Origin: Rhizobium sp. Q54
Lineage (GTDB): Bacteria; Pseudomonadota; Alphaproteobacteria; Rhizobiales; Beijerinckiaceae
Direction: 5' to 3'
Assembly (NCBI GenBank): GCA_945903655.1
Contig: CAMDOY010000003.1
Location: 1-28,770, forward strand
DNA length: 28,770 bases
The notes under the pieces were generated by a model. It did no database searches. It saw nothing but the letters and a program-made list of their open reading frames with translations, and was not told the DNA's origin. Shown piece by piece: positions 21,558-28,470 of this stretch (positions within the stretch are counted from its first letter, which is position 1; every line of letters starts with the position of its first letter). The position numbers and the translations under genes were made by a program.

Positions 21558-23644
21558 GGCGCAAGCCTCACATGAAGATTGCCGAAGGCGTCGACGTCGC
21601 CGCTGGCACCGGGTGGCAGAACGGCGCTCTGGCCAGGATATTCGATGATGCAGGGCCCCTCGAACCGCGCGCCGGGCGCGGGAAAGCGCGTGCGCCAGAT
21701 GCGCGTCTCCACGGGGCTCGCGGGATCGTCGAAGATCACCGCGCGCACCCCGTGCTCCACGGGCGTATCGCCGCTGGCGCGCAGGGGCGGCGGCGGCAGG
21801 GCGCCGCTGCCGGTGATGCGGATGGAGAGGAACTCGTGGCCCGCGCCCGCGAAGGCTGCGCCGCGTCCAAACAGCGTGTCGTAATTGGTCTGGAAGGTCG
21901 CGATGGCCTGCGCCACGGCGGCCTGCGTGAATTCGCCTTCGGCGAGCGGCACGTCCAGATGATGGGTCTGTCCGCGAAAGCGGATGGAGGCGTAGCGCTC
22001 CATCTTCTGGCCGCTGGCGATGCCTGCGCGGGCGAGATTGGCGCGCACCTCGGCGCCCGCGTCCTCCAGCGCGCGGGCGATGCGGCTGATTTCGTCGTCA
22101 TTGGCCGCGCGGCGGGCTTGCAGGCGCACATAGCAGGGGCGTTCGGTGGAGAAGGACACATCCGCATTGGCGGCGCCGAAGGCCGATTGCGCGGTGGCGG
22201 CGGCGGGCACGACGAAGGAGGTGAGCCCCAATTCGGCGGCCAGCACCCAGGCGTGAGAGGGCCCTGCGCCGCCATTGGCGAAGAGGGCGAAATCACGGGG
22301 ATCATAGCCGCGCTCCACGGTCATGCGGCGCAAGAGATCGGCCATGCGCGAGTCGAGAATCTTGCGGATGCCCCAGGCGGCTTCGATGGTGCTGAGGCCA
22401 AGGGGCTTCGCCACTTTCTCGTCAATCGCGCGCCGCGCGGCCTCCACATCCAGCGCCATGCGACCGCCGATGAAATAGTTGGCGTCGAGCACGCCCAGCA
22501 CCAGGTCCGCGTCCGTGGCGGTGGGCTCCACGCCGCCCCGTCCATAGCAGGCGGGGCCGGGATTGGCGCCTGCGCTCTGCGGGCCCACTTGCAGGCTGCT
22601 GCCCACGACGCGGGCGATGCTGCCCCCGCCCGCGCCGATGGAGTCGACGTCGATGGAATGCACGCGGATATCGGCGCCCGCCACCGATATGTCGGCGCGC
22701 ATGATGGGCTGTCCCTCCACGATCACGCCCACATCGAAACTGGTGCCGCCGATGTCGGTGGTCAGAACATTGCGCAGGCCGATCTGCGCCCCCATGGCCT
22801 GCGAGCCCATGACGCCAGCGGCGGGGCCTGAGAAGAGCGCATAGGCCGGGCGCGCGTCGAGAACGGAGGTTGGCAGCACGCCGCCTGCGCAGGTCATCAT
22901 CAGCACGGGCACCGTCATGCCGGCCTGCGTCAGGGTCTGCTCCAGCTTCGCCAGATAGCGCCCCGCCAGCGGCCCCAGCGCCGCATTGGCGGCGGTCGTG
23001 GACATGCGCGCATATTCGCCGACATTGGGTGAAATCTCGTGGGAGAGGCTGACGAAGACGCCGGGCAGCATCTGCGCAAGCAGGTCCCGCAGGCGCTTTT
23101 CGTGCACGGGGTTGACGGTGGAGAACAGCGTGCAGACCGCCACGGCCTCAACATCGCCATAGGCGAGGCCCGCGATGACGGCGCGTGCTTGCGCCTCGTC
23201 CAGCGGACGGATCACGGCGCCATTGGCGTCGATGCGCTCATCGATTTCGAAGATGAGGCGCCGGGGCACGAGCGGGGGATGGCGGTTGCGCAGATAGGAA
23301 TCCGTGACCTCGATTTCATTGAGGCCCGAGGTCTGGCGGCGCATGCGGCCGATTTCGAGGGTGTCGGCGAAGCCCCGCGTGGTCAGCACGGCGGTCCTGG
23401 CCGCATTGCCGGTCAGCAGGGCGTTGAGGCCGACCGTCGTGCCATGGCCGAAGCGTTCGATGCGTGTGCAGAACTCTTCGAAGCTGAGGCCGCAATCGGC
23501 GGCGGCCATGCGCAGGCCCTCGATCACCCCGCCCAAAACGTCGCTGGTGGTGGGCGTCTTGAACACGCGCACGCCCGCGCTTTCCTCGGCGATCCAAAGA
23601 TCCGTGAAAGTGCCGCCGACATCTGTGCCTACGAAAAAGCCCAT
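21554..23644 (-). CDS. Hydantoinase A/oxoprolinase-type ATPase subunit
   Basis: Encodes 696 residues of the HyuA family (Hydant_A_N plus Hydantoinase_A domains) in the cytosol. The actin-like ATP-binding motifs are GTDVGGTFTD (6-15) and TTDIGGTSFD (295-304), with a later FANGGAGPSHAW. The C-terminal domain ends with FEGPCIIEYPGQSAVLPPG. It should phosphorylate or activate the substrate and hand it to the HyuB partner. The family includes N-methylhydantoinase, 5-oxoprolinase and the beta subunits of acetone and acetophenone carboxylases, so the reaction is open. The ATG is 12 bases after the stop of the permease gene, with GGAAAC upstream, and its stop overlaps the hyuB start. Confidence 0.94.
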   Translation of the reverse strand: MGFFVGTDVGGTFTDLWIAEESAGVRVFKTPTTSDVLGGVIEGLRMAAADCGLSFEEFCTRIERFGHGTTVGLNALLTGNAARTAVLTTRGFADTLEIGRMRRQTSGLNEIEVTDSYLRNRHPPLVPRRLIFEIDERIDANGAVIRPLDEAQARAVIAGLAYGDVEAVAVCTLFSTVNPVHEKRLRDLLAQMLPGVFVSLSHEISPNVGEYARMSTTAANAALGPLAGRYLAKLEQTLTQAGMTVPVLMMTCAGGVLPTSVLDARPAYALFSGPAAGVMGSQAMGAQIGLRNVLTTDIGGTSFDVGVIVEGQPIMRADISVAGADIRVHSIDVDSIGAGGGSIARVVGSSLQVGPQSAGANPGPACYGRGGVEPTATDADLVLGVLDANYFIGGRMALDVEAARRAIDEKVAKPLGLSTIEAAWGIRKILDSRMADLLRRMTVERGYDPRDFALFANGGAGPSHAWVLAAELGLTSFVVPAAATAQSAFGAANADVSFSTERPCYVRLQARRAANDDEISRIARALEDAGAEVRANLARAGIASGQKMERYASIRFRGQTHHLDVPLAEGEFTQAAVAQAIATFQTNYDTLFGRGAAFAGAGHEFLSIRITGSGALPPPPLRASGDTPVEHGVRAVIFDDPASPVETRIWRTRFPAPGARFEGPCIIEYPGQSAVLPPGASGDVDAFGNLHVRLAP

Positions 23645-23656
23645 GGTGTGTTTCCG

Positions 23657-24418
23657 TCAGGAGCGTTGCGGGCGCCAGCGCAGCAGGCGGTTTTCGGCGA
23701 TCTGCAGGCCATGGTTGATCAGCACGCCCAAGAGGCCGAGCATCACGAGGCCCGCATAGAGTTCGCCGCTGCGAAAGCTGCGCTGGGCGAGGAAAATATC
23801 GCGGCCGAGCCCGGGCAGGGAGGCCTGCATCTCCGTCACCACCGCCAGGATCAGCGACACCGCCAGCCCCGAGCGCATGCCCGCGAGAATGTCCGGCATG
23901 GCCGAGGGAATGGCGATCTTGCTCAGGAATTCCACGCGGCTGAGGCCCAGCAGCGCGGACACTTCCTGCAGGCGCACGCGGACCGCGCCAAAGCCATAGA
24001 TGCTGGACATGAGCACCGGCCAGATCGAGCCGAAGGCGATGACGGAGACCGCCATATTCTCCGACAGGCCGAAGAACAGGATCGCCACGGGGATCATGGC
24101 GGAGGCGGGCAGGGGCCGCACGAATTCGAGGGTGGGCTCCAGCAGATCGCGCGCCAGCGGCGTCAGGCCAATGGCCGCGCCCAGGGCAATGCCCACCAAT
24201 GAAGCGAAGAACCAGCCAAAGATCATGCGCTGGACCGTGGCGCCCAGCGGCTCCCAGATCGTGCCATCGGCGAAACGCGCCGCCAGATCGCCGAAGGCGC
24301 GGGCCGGGGTCGGCAGGAAGACCGGCGAGACCAGCCGCAGGTCCGTCGCCACATGCCAGATCAGCAGCAGCGCGCCTGCGAAGGCGAGCGGGGGCAGCAG
24401 GTTCAGGAGTCGTTTCAT
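23657..24418 (-). CDS. NitT/TauT-type ABC transporter permease (second)
   Basis: Encodes 253 residues of the BPD_transp_1 family with about six inner-membrane segments. The N-terminal segment is LAFAGALLLIWHVATDLRLV, and the EAA-type coupling loop lies around EVSALLGLSRVEFLSKIAIPSA, which contacts the ATPase. Typical core parts are LVGIALGAAIGL and FVRPLPASAMIPVAILFFGL. Its ATG overlaps the stop of the preceding permease by four bases. It differs clearly in sequence from that permease, so the importer probably has an unlike pair of permeases. HyuA follows after 12 bases. Confidence 0.93.
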   Translation of the reverse strand: MKRLLNLLPPLAFAGALLLIWHVATDLRLVSPVFLPTPARAFGDLAARFADGTIWEPLGATVQRMIFGWFFASLVGIALGAAIGLTPLARDLLEPTLEFVRPLPASAMIPVAILFFGLSENMAVSVIAFGSIWPVLMSSIYGFGAVRVRLQEVSALLGLSRVEFLSKIAIPSAMPDILAGMRSGLAVSLILAVVTEMQASLPGLGRDIFLAQRSFRSGELYAGLVMLGLLGVLINHGLQIAENRLLRWRPQRS

Positions 24419-25164
24419 GCGCCCCTCCGCGCGCCGCCGCCGGGCGCATCGACTGTTTTCAGAATGGCGTTGAGGAGATAGCCGATCAAGGCCAGCCAGA
24501 GTAGCTGCGCATACATGAGATCGGCCTTGAGGGATTGCTGGGCCAGCACCAGACTATAGCCGAGACCGCGCGGGTTGACGGCGATCTCCACCGTCACCGC
24601 CACAACCAGCGCCACGCCCAGCGCGATGCGCAGGCCCACATTGATGCGCGCGAAGGCGGCGGGCAGGACGATCTTGCGCAGGCGCTCGCCAAACTGCATC
24701 TCCAGTACATCGGCCACTTCCAGCAGGCGCGGCTCCACCCCGCGCACGGCGGCCCAGGTGGCGATCAGCACCGGCCAGGTGCAGGCATAGGCGACGACGC
24801 TCGCCTCCATGCTCAGGCCCCAGCCCATCATCAGCAAAAAAAGCGGCATGAGCGCGATGGAGGGAATGGCCCGCAGCGCGTCGAAAGTGGGGCCCGCCAT
24901 GCGCGCCATGAAGCTCCACAGGCCCAGAATGGAGCCCAGCAGCACGCCGATGGCCGAGCCGATCAGTAGGCCCAGCAGGGCCGCCTGACAGGTCTGCCAG
25001 GTCGCCAGAAGCAAGGACCCATCGCGCAGCGCGCCAAGGCCCGCGACCAGGATCGCGCTTGGCCAAGAGAGCGAGTCATAGACGAGCCAACCGCTTTTGG
25101 CCGCGAATTCCCAAAAGAGGAGGAAGAGAACGGGCAGGAGCGCGCCGCGCAGCAAACGTCCCAT
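24415..25164 (-). CDS. NitT/TauT-type ABC transporter permease (first)
   Basis: Encodes 249 residues of the BPD_transp_1 family in the inner membrane. Family parts are LLGLLIGSAIGVLLGSILGL, FDALRAIPSIALMPLFLLMM and the coupling-loop region LLEVADVLEMQFGERLRKIV. The ATG at 25164 is chosen because AGGGG lies eight bases upstream; a TTG at 25170 that overlaps the ATPase stop is possible, but that ribosome-binding site would be only two bases away. The stop overlaps the next permease start (ATGA). Together with the next gene it should form the transmembrane channel of the importer. Confidence 0.92.
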   Translation of the reverse strand: MGRLLRGALLPVLFLLFWEFAAKSGWLVYDSLSWPSAILVAGLGALRDGSLLLATWQTCQAALLGLLIGSAIGVLLGSILGLWSFMARMAGPTFDALRAIPSIALMPLFLLMMGWGLSMEASVVAYACTWPVLIATWAAVRGVEPRLLEVADVLEMQFGERLRKIVLPAAFARINVGLRIALGVALVVAVTVEIAVNPRGLGYSLVLAQQSLKADLMYAQLLWLALIGYLLNAILKTVDAPGGGARRGA

Positions 25165-25166
25165 CG

Positions 25167-25970
25167 TCAATGCCCCTGCAAGAGGCCGAAGAGATGGTGG
25201 CGATGGGCCAGAAAACGCGGATCCTCGCGGGTGGTGAGCTGATGGCGCGGACGCGGCAGCTCCACCTCGATGGTCTGGGCGATGCGGCCGGGATTGGCCG
25301 AGAGCACGATGACGCGATCCCCGAGATAAATGGCCTCTTCGAGATCATGGGTGATGAAGACCGTTGTCGTGCGCCGTTCGGCGGCCAGCGCCATCAATTC
25401 GTCTTGCAGGGTCTGGCGGGTCATGGCGTCCAGCGCGCCGAAGGGCTCGTCCATGAGCATGATGCGCGGCTCCTGCGACAGGCAGCGGGCGATCTGCACG
25501 CGCTGCTGCATGCCGCCCGACAGCTGCGTGGGGAACCGGTCGGCGGCGTGCGAGAGACCCATCTTCTCCACGAGCTGCGCCACCCGCGCGTCACGCTCGG
25601 CTTTCACCGGCATGGTCTTTTCCAGCGCCAGCGCCACATTGCCGGAGACCGTGCGCCAGGGCAGCAGGGCGTTGGTGTAATCCTGAAACACGATGGCGCG
25701 CTCGCGCGAGGGCGCCATGATCGGCTGGCCGTCGAACAGCGCCTCGCCAACGGTCGGGCGCAGCAGGCCCGCCAGCATGCGCAACAGCGTGGTCTTGCCG
25801 CAGCCCGAAGGGCCGACGATGCTCAGGAACTCGCCTTCGCGCACGTCAAAGCTGATGTCTTCGAGAACCGGGCGGCCCATGGCGTAGGTGACGCCGACCT
25901 TGCGCAGGCTCACCGCAACGGGAGCGCTCGCGCCAGAAGCAGGGTCGGCCTTGGTTGAGGCGAGGGTCAC
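25167..25970 (-). CDS. NitT/TauT-type ABC transporter ATPase
   Basis: Encodes 267 residues, first gene of the seven-gene operon. All ABC motifs are present: Walker A GPSGCGKT (53-60), Q-loop Gln96, signature LSGGMQQ (150-156), Walker B ILMDEP (ending at Glu175) and switch His208. Two of these dimerise on the cytosolic face and power uptake by the two permeases. The start is GTG at 25970 with a GGTGG-like ribosome-binding site, about 20 residues before the conserved domain. A small hairpin lies in the leader just upstream. Sequence similarity is to SsuB/TauB/ThiZ-like proteins; substrate class cannot be told from the ATPase. Confidence 0.95.
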   Translation of the reverse strand: MTLASTKADPASGASAPVAVSLRKVGVTYAMGRPVLEDISFDVREGEFLSIVGPSGCGKTTLLRMLAGLLRPTVGEALFDGQPIMAPSRERAIVFQDYTNALLPWRTVSGNVALALEKTMPVKAERDARVAQLVEKMGLSHAADRFPTQLSGGMQQRVQIARCLSQEPRIMLMDEPFGALDAMTRQTLQDELMALAAERRTTTVFITHDLEEAIYLGDRVIVLSANPGRIAQTIEVELPRPRHQLTTREDPRFLAHRHHLFGLLQGH

Positions 25971-25985
25971 AGCGTTCCACCCAGT

Positions 25986-26006
25986 GCCGGATCATCCGGC
26001 TTTTTT
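25986..26006 (+). terminator. Short terminator-like hairpin upstream of the ABC operon
   Basis: GCCGGA (25986-25991) and TCCGGC (25995-26000) form a 6-bp stem with a 3-base loop, followed by six T residues (26001-26006). On the plus strand it looks like an intrinsic terminator, yet no plus-strand gene ends here. On the minus strand it lies about 15 bases upstream of the ATPase start codon, so it may structure the leader mRNA or stop antisense transcription through the operon. Confidence 0.55.
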
Positions 26007-26030
26007 GCTTCCCGACCTGATTTGGCGGGG

Positions 26031-26195
26031 CTAAACTTGAACATGTTCATTAATGTGGGGCGCGTCCGTAAAGTCAAGATTGACCGGTGCGCTTGAAGCA
26101 AAGCGCGGGAACAGTTTCAGCGCGCTCTCCCGGTTGAGCGCGCCCAGCAGATCGGGCCCATATCCCAGACGATCTTCTGCGCGCAAAAGTGCCAT
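26031..26195 (-). CDS. Possible 54-residue ORF, amidohydrolase-tail-like
   Basis: A frame from ATG at 26195, with GGGGGGAA about six bases upstream, to TAG at 26031. The product begins MALLRAEDRLGYGPDLLGAL and contains NRESALKLFPRFAS. That last part looks like the final helix of amidohydrolases (N-A-x-x-L-F-P-R), so it may be the remnant tail of a lost gene or a small free-standing protein. An in-frame TAG lies just upstream of the ATG, so it is not the end of a longer intact gene here. It overlaps the 12-bp palindrome at 26038-26049 and lies 60 bases before the ABC ATPase on the same strand. Codon use looks gene-like, but the evidence is thin. Confidence 0.4.
   Translation of the reverse strand: MALLRAEDRLGYGPDLLGALNRESALKLFPRFASSAPVNLDFTDAPHINEHVQV
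26038..26049. repeat. Perfect 12-bp palindrome in the ABC/LigAB divergent region
   Basis: TGAACATGTTCA is fully self-complementary and is followed at once by an overlapping 8-bp palindrome, CATTAATG (26048-26055). Such dyads often bind TetR, GntR or LuxR-type regulators, but no regulator gene is nearby and the site also overlaps the small 54-residue frame, so its role is open. The rest of 25971-26340 shows no other convincing signal apart from the hairpin at 25986 and the small ORF. Confidence 0.45.
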
Positions 26196-26340
26196 GATGC
26201 GTTCCCCCCGCTAATGTTGGCTGGATAGACGAGCTGGCGCCCAAGGCCAAGGGCGCGGGCATGAGGCGCAGGATCAGGGCCATGGCCTGCGGCGGCGCAT
26301 TAGCTTATGATGGCGCGGTTCGTCAAAGCGGCAGGGTCCC

Positions 26341-26589
26341 ATGAGCGCCTATACCCTCAACAAGATGCTGCGCGAGATCAATCGCGACCCCGGCGCGCGC
26401 CAGCGCTATTTCGCGGATGCGGAGGCTTTCGCCGCTGGTTTCGAACTCACCGACGCGGAGCGCAGCGCCTTTCTGGCCCGAGACATCGGCGCGCTCTATC
26501 GGTTTGGGGCGCACGGCCTCATCCTTCGCCCCTTCACCCTCTTGCAGCAGATGCCCGAGCCCGAATATCTGCGCCTGATCCGGGAGTAG
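26341..26589 (+). CDS. LigA-type small subunit of an extradiol ring-cleavage dioxygenase
   Basis: Encodes 82 residues of the LigA (protocatechuate 4,5-dioxygenase alpha) domain, an all-helical small subunit that covers the active site of the LigB partner. Recognisable segments are YTLNKMLREINRDPGARQRY, FAAGFELTDAERSAFLARDI and GALYRFGAHGLILRPF. It is shorter than Sphingobium LigA (139 residues) but the core helices are present. GCAGGG lies upstream of the ATG. It is followed after two bases by the catalytic subunit gene, so they are cotranscribed and probably coupled. It lies divergent from the ABC-hyuAB operon. Confidence 0.9.
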   Translation: MSAYTLNKMLREINRDPGARQRYFADAEAFAAGFELTDAERSAFLARDIGALYRFGAHGLILRPFTLLQQMPEPEYLRLIRE

Positions 26590-26591
26590 CC

Positions 26592-27410
26592 ATGCCCATC
26601 GTTTACGCCTGCGCCGCCTCCCACGCCCCGGGCATCACCGCCTGGCGCGAGGCCGCCGCGCCTGACCAGCTCGCCAAGGTGACGGCGTCTTTCGAGACCC
26701 TTCGGGAGGGGCTTGTCGCGGCCAAGCCCGAGCGCATCGTGCTGCTGACCTCCGAGCACTGGACGAATTTCTTTCTCGACCATGTGGGCGCGGTCTGTTT
26801 CGGCCGGGCCGAGTCCTATGAGGGTCCGGTGGAGCCCTGGCTGAAAATGCCCAAGCAGAAAGTGCCCGGCGATCCCGCGTTTTCGCTGCGCCTGCTGGAG
26901 CATTGCTACGCCCATGGCTTCGAGCCCAGCCACGCCCAGGAGATGCGCTTTGACCATGGCAGCATGGTGCCGCTGCATTTCCTCACCCCCGCCTTCGATA
27001 CGCCGGTGGCGCCGATTCTCTTCAACACGCTGGCGGCGCCCCGCTGCCCGCCGAGCCGCTGCCTTGGGCTTGGGCAGGTGCTGGGCGCGGCGCTGGAGGC
27101 TGCGCCCGAGCGCATCGCCGTGGTGGCGACTGGGGGCATGTCCCATGACCCCGGCGAGCGCAACCATGGCTTCATCGATGGGGATTTTGACCATGCCTTC
27201 ATGCAGGCCATGACGCAGGGCGATCTTGCAGCGCTCGGCGCCTACACGGATGCGCAGATTCTGGCTGCGGGCGCGGGGACGCTGGAGTTGCTGGCCTGGA
27301 TTTGCCTTGCCGGAATCATGGGCCAGCGCCGCCCCACCTTCTCCAGCTATGAGGCGGTGAAGCCCTGGGCCACGGGGATTGGCCATCTGCGCTACGATCT
27401 GGCGGCCTGA
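26592..27410 (+). CDS. LigB-type catalytic subunit of a class III extradiol dioxygenase
   Basis: Encodes 272 residues with the LigB fold, which uses Fe(II) to open catechol-type rings next to the two hydroxyls. The expected metal ligands are visible: His11 (ASHAPG), His56 (SEHWTN) and Glu232 (GTLELLAW). The catalytic-base His is His185 (TGGMSHDPG), and His122 (FDHGSMVP) is another conserved site. The Fe ligand set looks complete, so it should be active. It follows LigA after two bases. The ring substrate (protocatechuate, gallate, a substituted catechol or an N-heterocycle) cannot be read from sequence. No other ring-cleavage pathway gene, such as a hydratase or aldolase, is adjacent. Confidence 0.9.
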   Translation: MPIVYACAASHAPGITAWREAAAPDQLAKVTASFETLREGLVAAKPERIVLLTSEHWTNFFLDHVGAVCFGRAESYEGPVEPWLKMPKQKVPGDPAFSLRLLEHCYAHGFEPSHAQEMRFDHGSMVPLHFLTPAFDTPVAPILFNTLAAPRCPPSRCLGLGQVLGAALEAAPERIAVVATGGMSHDPGERNHGFIDGDFDHAFMQAMTQGDLAALGAYTDAQILAAGAGTLELLAWICLAGIMGQRRPTFSSYEAVKPWATGIGHLRYDLAA

Positions 27411-27503
27411 CGACAAGATCGCGCGGGCGCTATGGGCGTCGCCGTCGCGCGCCCTATATGGTCTTTCAGGGAACCCTGGCGGGGCCCTGTGGGAGGACCA
27501 TCC

Positions 27504-27872
27504 ATGGCCGGGCTCGTCGATCTCTTGCTGGAACTGGGCAGGCGCATGGAGACGCCTGACGCGCTGGAGGGCGAGTTGCGCGAGCGTCTTGATCCCGCGC
27601 TTCTTGATCGCCTGAGCGCGTTCAGCGCGGCGCGCAATATCCCCCTGTCGCGGGTGGTCCTGTGGGCGGTGGGGTGTTTCACCCTCAGCGCCGCTGAAGA
27701 GGCCTGGCGCAATCTGGCGGATGAGGACTCCTCGGAGCCGCTGTTTGACGCGGCGGCGCTGAATGTGGTGCTGGAGCGGTTTTTGGCGGAAAGCCTCAAC
27801 CTCTCCCGGCAGGGCCAGATCGCAGGCCCTCCCGCGCCCACGGACCTGCATCAATTCCGCCGCATGGCCTGA
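27504..27872 (+). CDS. Hypothetical protein, helical
   Basis: Encodes 122 residues starting at an ATG with GGGAGGA upstream, giving good start support. It is predicted to be mostly alpha-helical and acidic, with one more hydrophobic helix near 50-65 (VVLWAVGCFTLSAAEEAW) and a disordered C-terminus (GPPAPTDLHQ). There is no signal peptide. I do not recognise the family. The stop is two bases from the stop of the convergent DUF1003 gene. An in-frame longer start near 27432 lacks a ribosome-binding site and was not used. Confidence 0.7.
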   Translation: MAGLVDLLLELGRRMETPDALEGELRERLDPALLDRLSAFSAARNIPLSRVVLWAVGCFTLSAAEEAWRNLADEDSSEPLFDAAALNVVLERFLAESLNLSRQGQIAGPPAPTDLHQFRRMA

Positions 27873-27874
27873 GC

Positions 27875-28402
27875 TTAGGCAGCGTTCGCCGCGACCACGC
27901 TTTTGTGCACCTCTGAGGTCAGCACCTCCACGCGCTCGGTCAGGGCCTTGATCTGCTCGGTCAGATCGGTGTTCTGCACCATCATGTCCAGAAGCAGCCG
28001 GGTCTGCTCCTCCTGCAGGGCCTGCCGTTTTTCGCTCATCTGATGGATCTCTTCGCGATGGGCGGCGTCGGCTTCGGCGTGGGCCTTGTCGCGGTCCGCC
28101 TGGCGCGTCTGCGCCAGCAGGATAAGCGGCGCCGCATAGGCGGCCTGGAGGCTGAAGGCGAGGTTCAGCAGGATGAAGGGATAGAGATCGAAGCTGGTGA
28201 AGCCCGTGGCGTTGACGATGATCCACACCGCCACCACCACGGTCTGGCTGATGAGGAAAAAGGGCGTGCCGAAGAAGCGGGCGAAGGCCTCCGCCTTCAG
28301 GGCGAACCAGTCGCCGCCGAACACCGTTTCGAGATGGGCATGGGGTAGGTGAAAGCGGAAGAAATGCTTGTCGGAAGAGGGTGGGTGAGGCCTGTCGTCC
28401 AT
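27875..28402 (-). CDS. DUF1003 family inner-membrane protein
   Basis: Encodes 175 residues. Two transmembrane helices (about 46-65 and 72-98) are joined by a short loop. The family signature SFDLYPFILLNLAFSLQAAYAAPLIL is spread over residues 70-95, followed by a Q/R/D segment (QTRQADRDKAHAEAD) and a long C-terminal coiled coil (about 105-168). DUF1003 proteins are of unknown function; a cytosolic coil suggests oligomerisation or partner binding. The ATG at 28402 is chosen because an AGGAAGGCGG stretch precedes it; an upstream ATG at 28423 lacks a ribosome-binding site. A hairpin overlaps the ribosome-binding site. The gene lies downstream of the formylglycine-generating enzyme gene on the same strand. 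Confidence 0.88.
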   Translation of the reverse strand: MDDRPHPPSSDKHFFRFHLPHAHLETVFGGDWFALKAEAFARFFGTPFFLISQTVVVAVWIIVNATGFTSFDLYPFILLNLAFSLQAAYAAPLILLAQTRQADRDKAHAEADAAHREEIHQMSEKRQALQEEQTRLLLDMMVQNTDLTEQIKALTERVEVLTSEVHKSVVAANAA

Positions 28403-28406
28403 CGAA

Positions 28407-28432
28407 TGCCGCCTTCCTTGCATGAGGCGGCA
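28407..28432 (-). promoter_or_regulatory. Hairpin over the DUF1003 ribosome-binding site
   Basis: TGCCGCCT and AGGCGGCA (plus-strand 28407-28414 and 28425-28432) form an 8-bp stem with a 10-base loop just upstream of the DUF1003 start. On the mRNA the AAGGA part lies in the loop and GGCGG in the stem, so folding could limit translation. No U-run follows, so it is not a full terminator for the upstream gene. Confidence 0.45.
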
Positions 28433-28470
28433 GCATAGCCGTTATTTGCGACCGATGCGCGAAAAGACTT

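Noticed and set aside
19437..21575. Long open frame (712 codons) on the plus strand
   Set aside because: Antisense to hyuB, with composition typical of a shadow frame (Arg, His, Gly, Ala).
26074..26283. Minus-strand open frame of 69 codons
   Set aside because: Arg/Gly/Ala-rich product without domain signals; the 54-residue frame in another register has a better ribosome-binding site and more natural composition.
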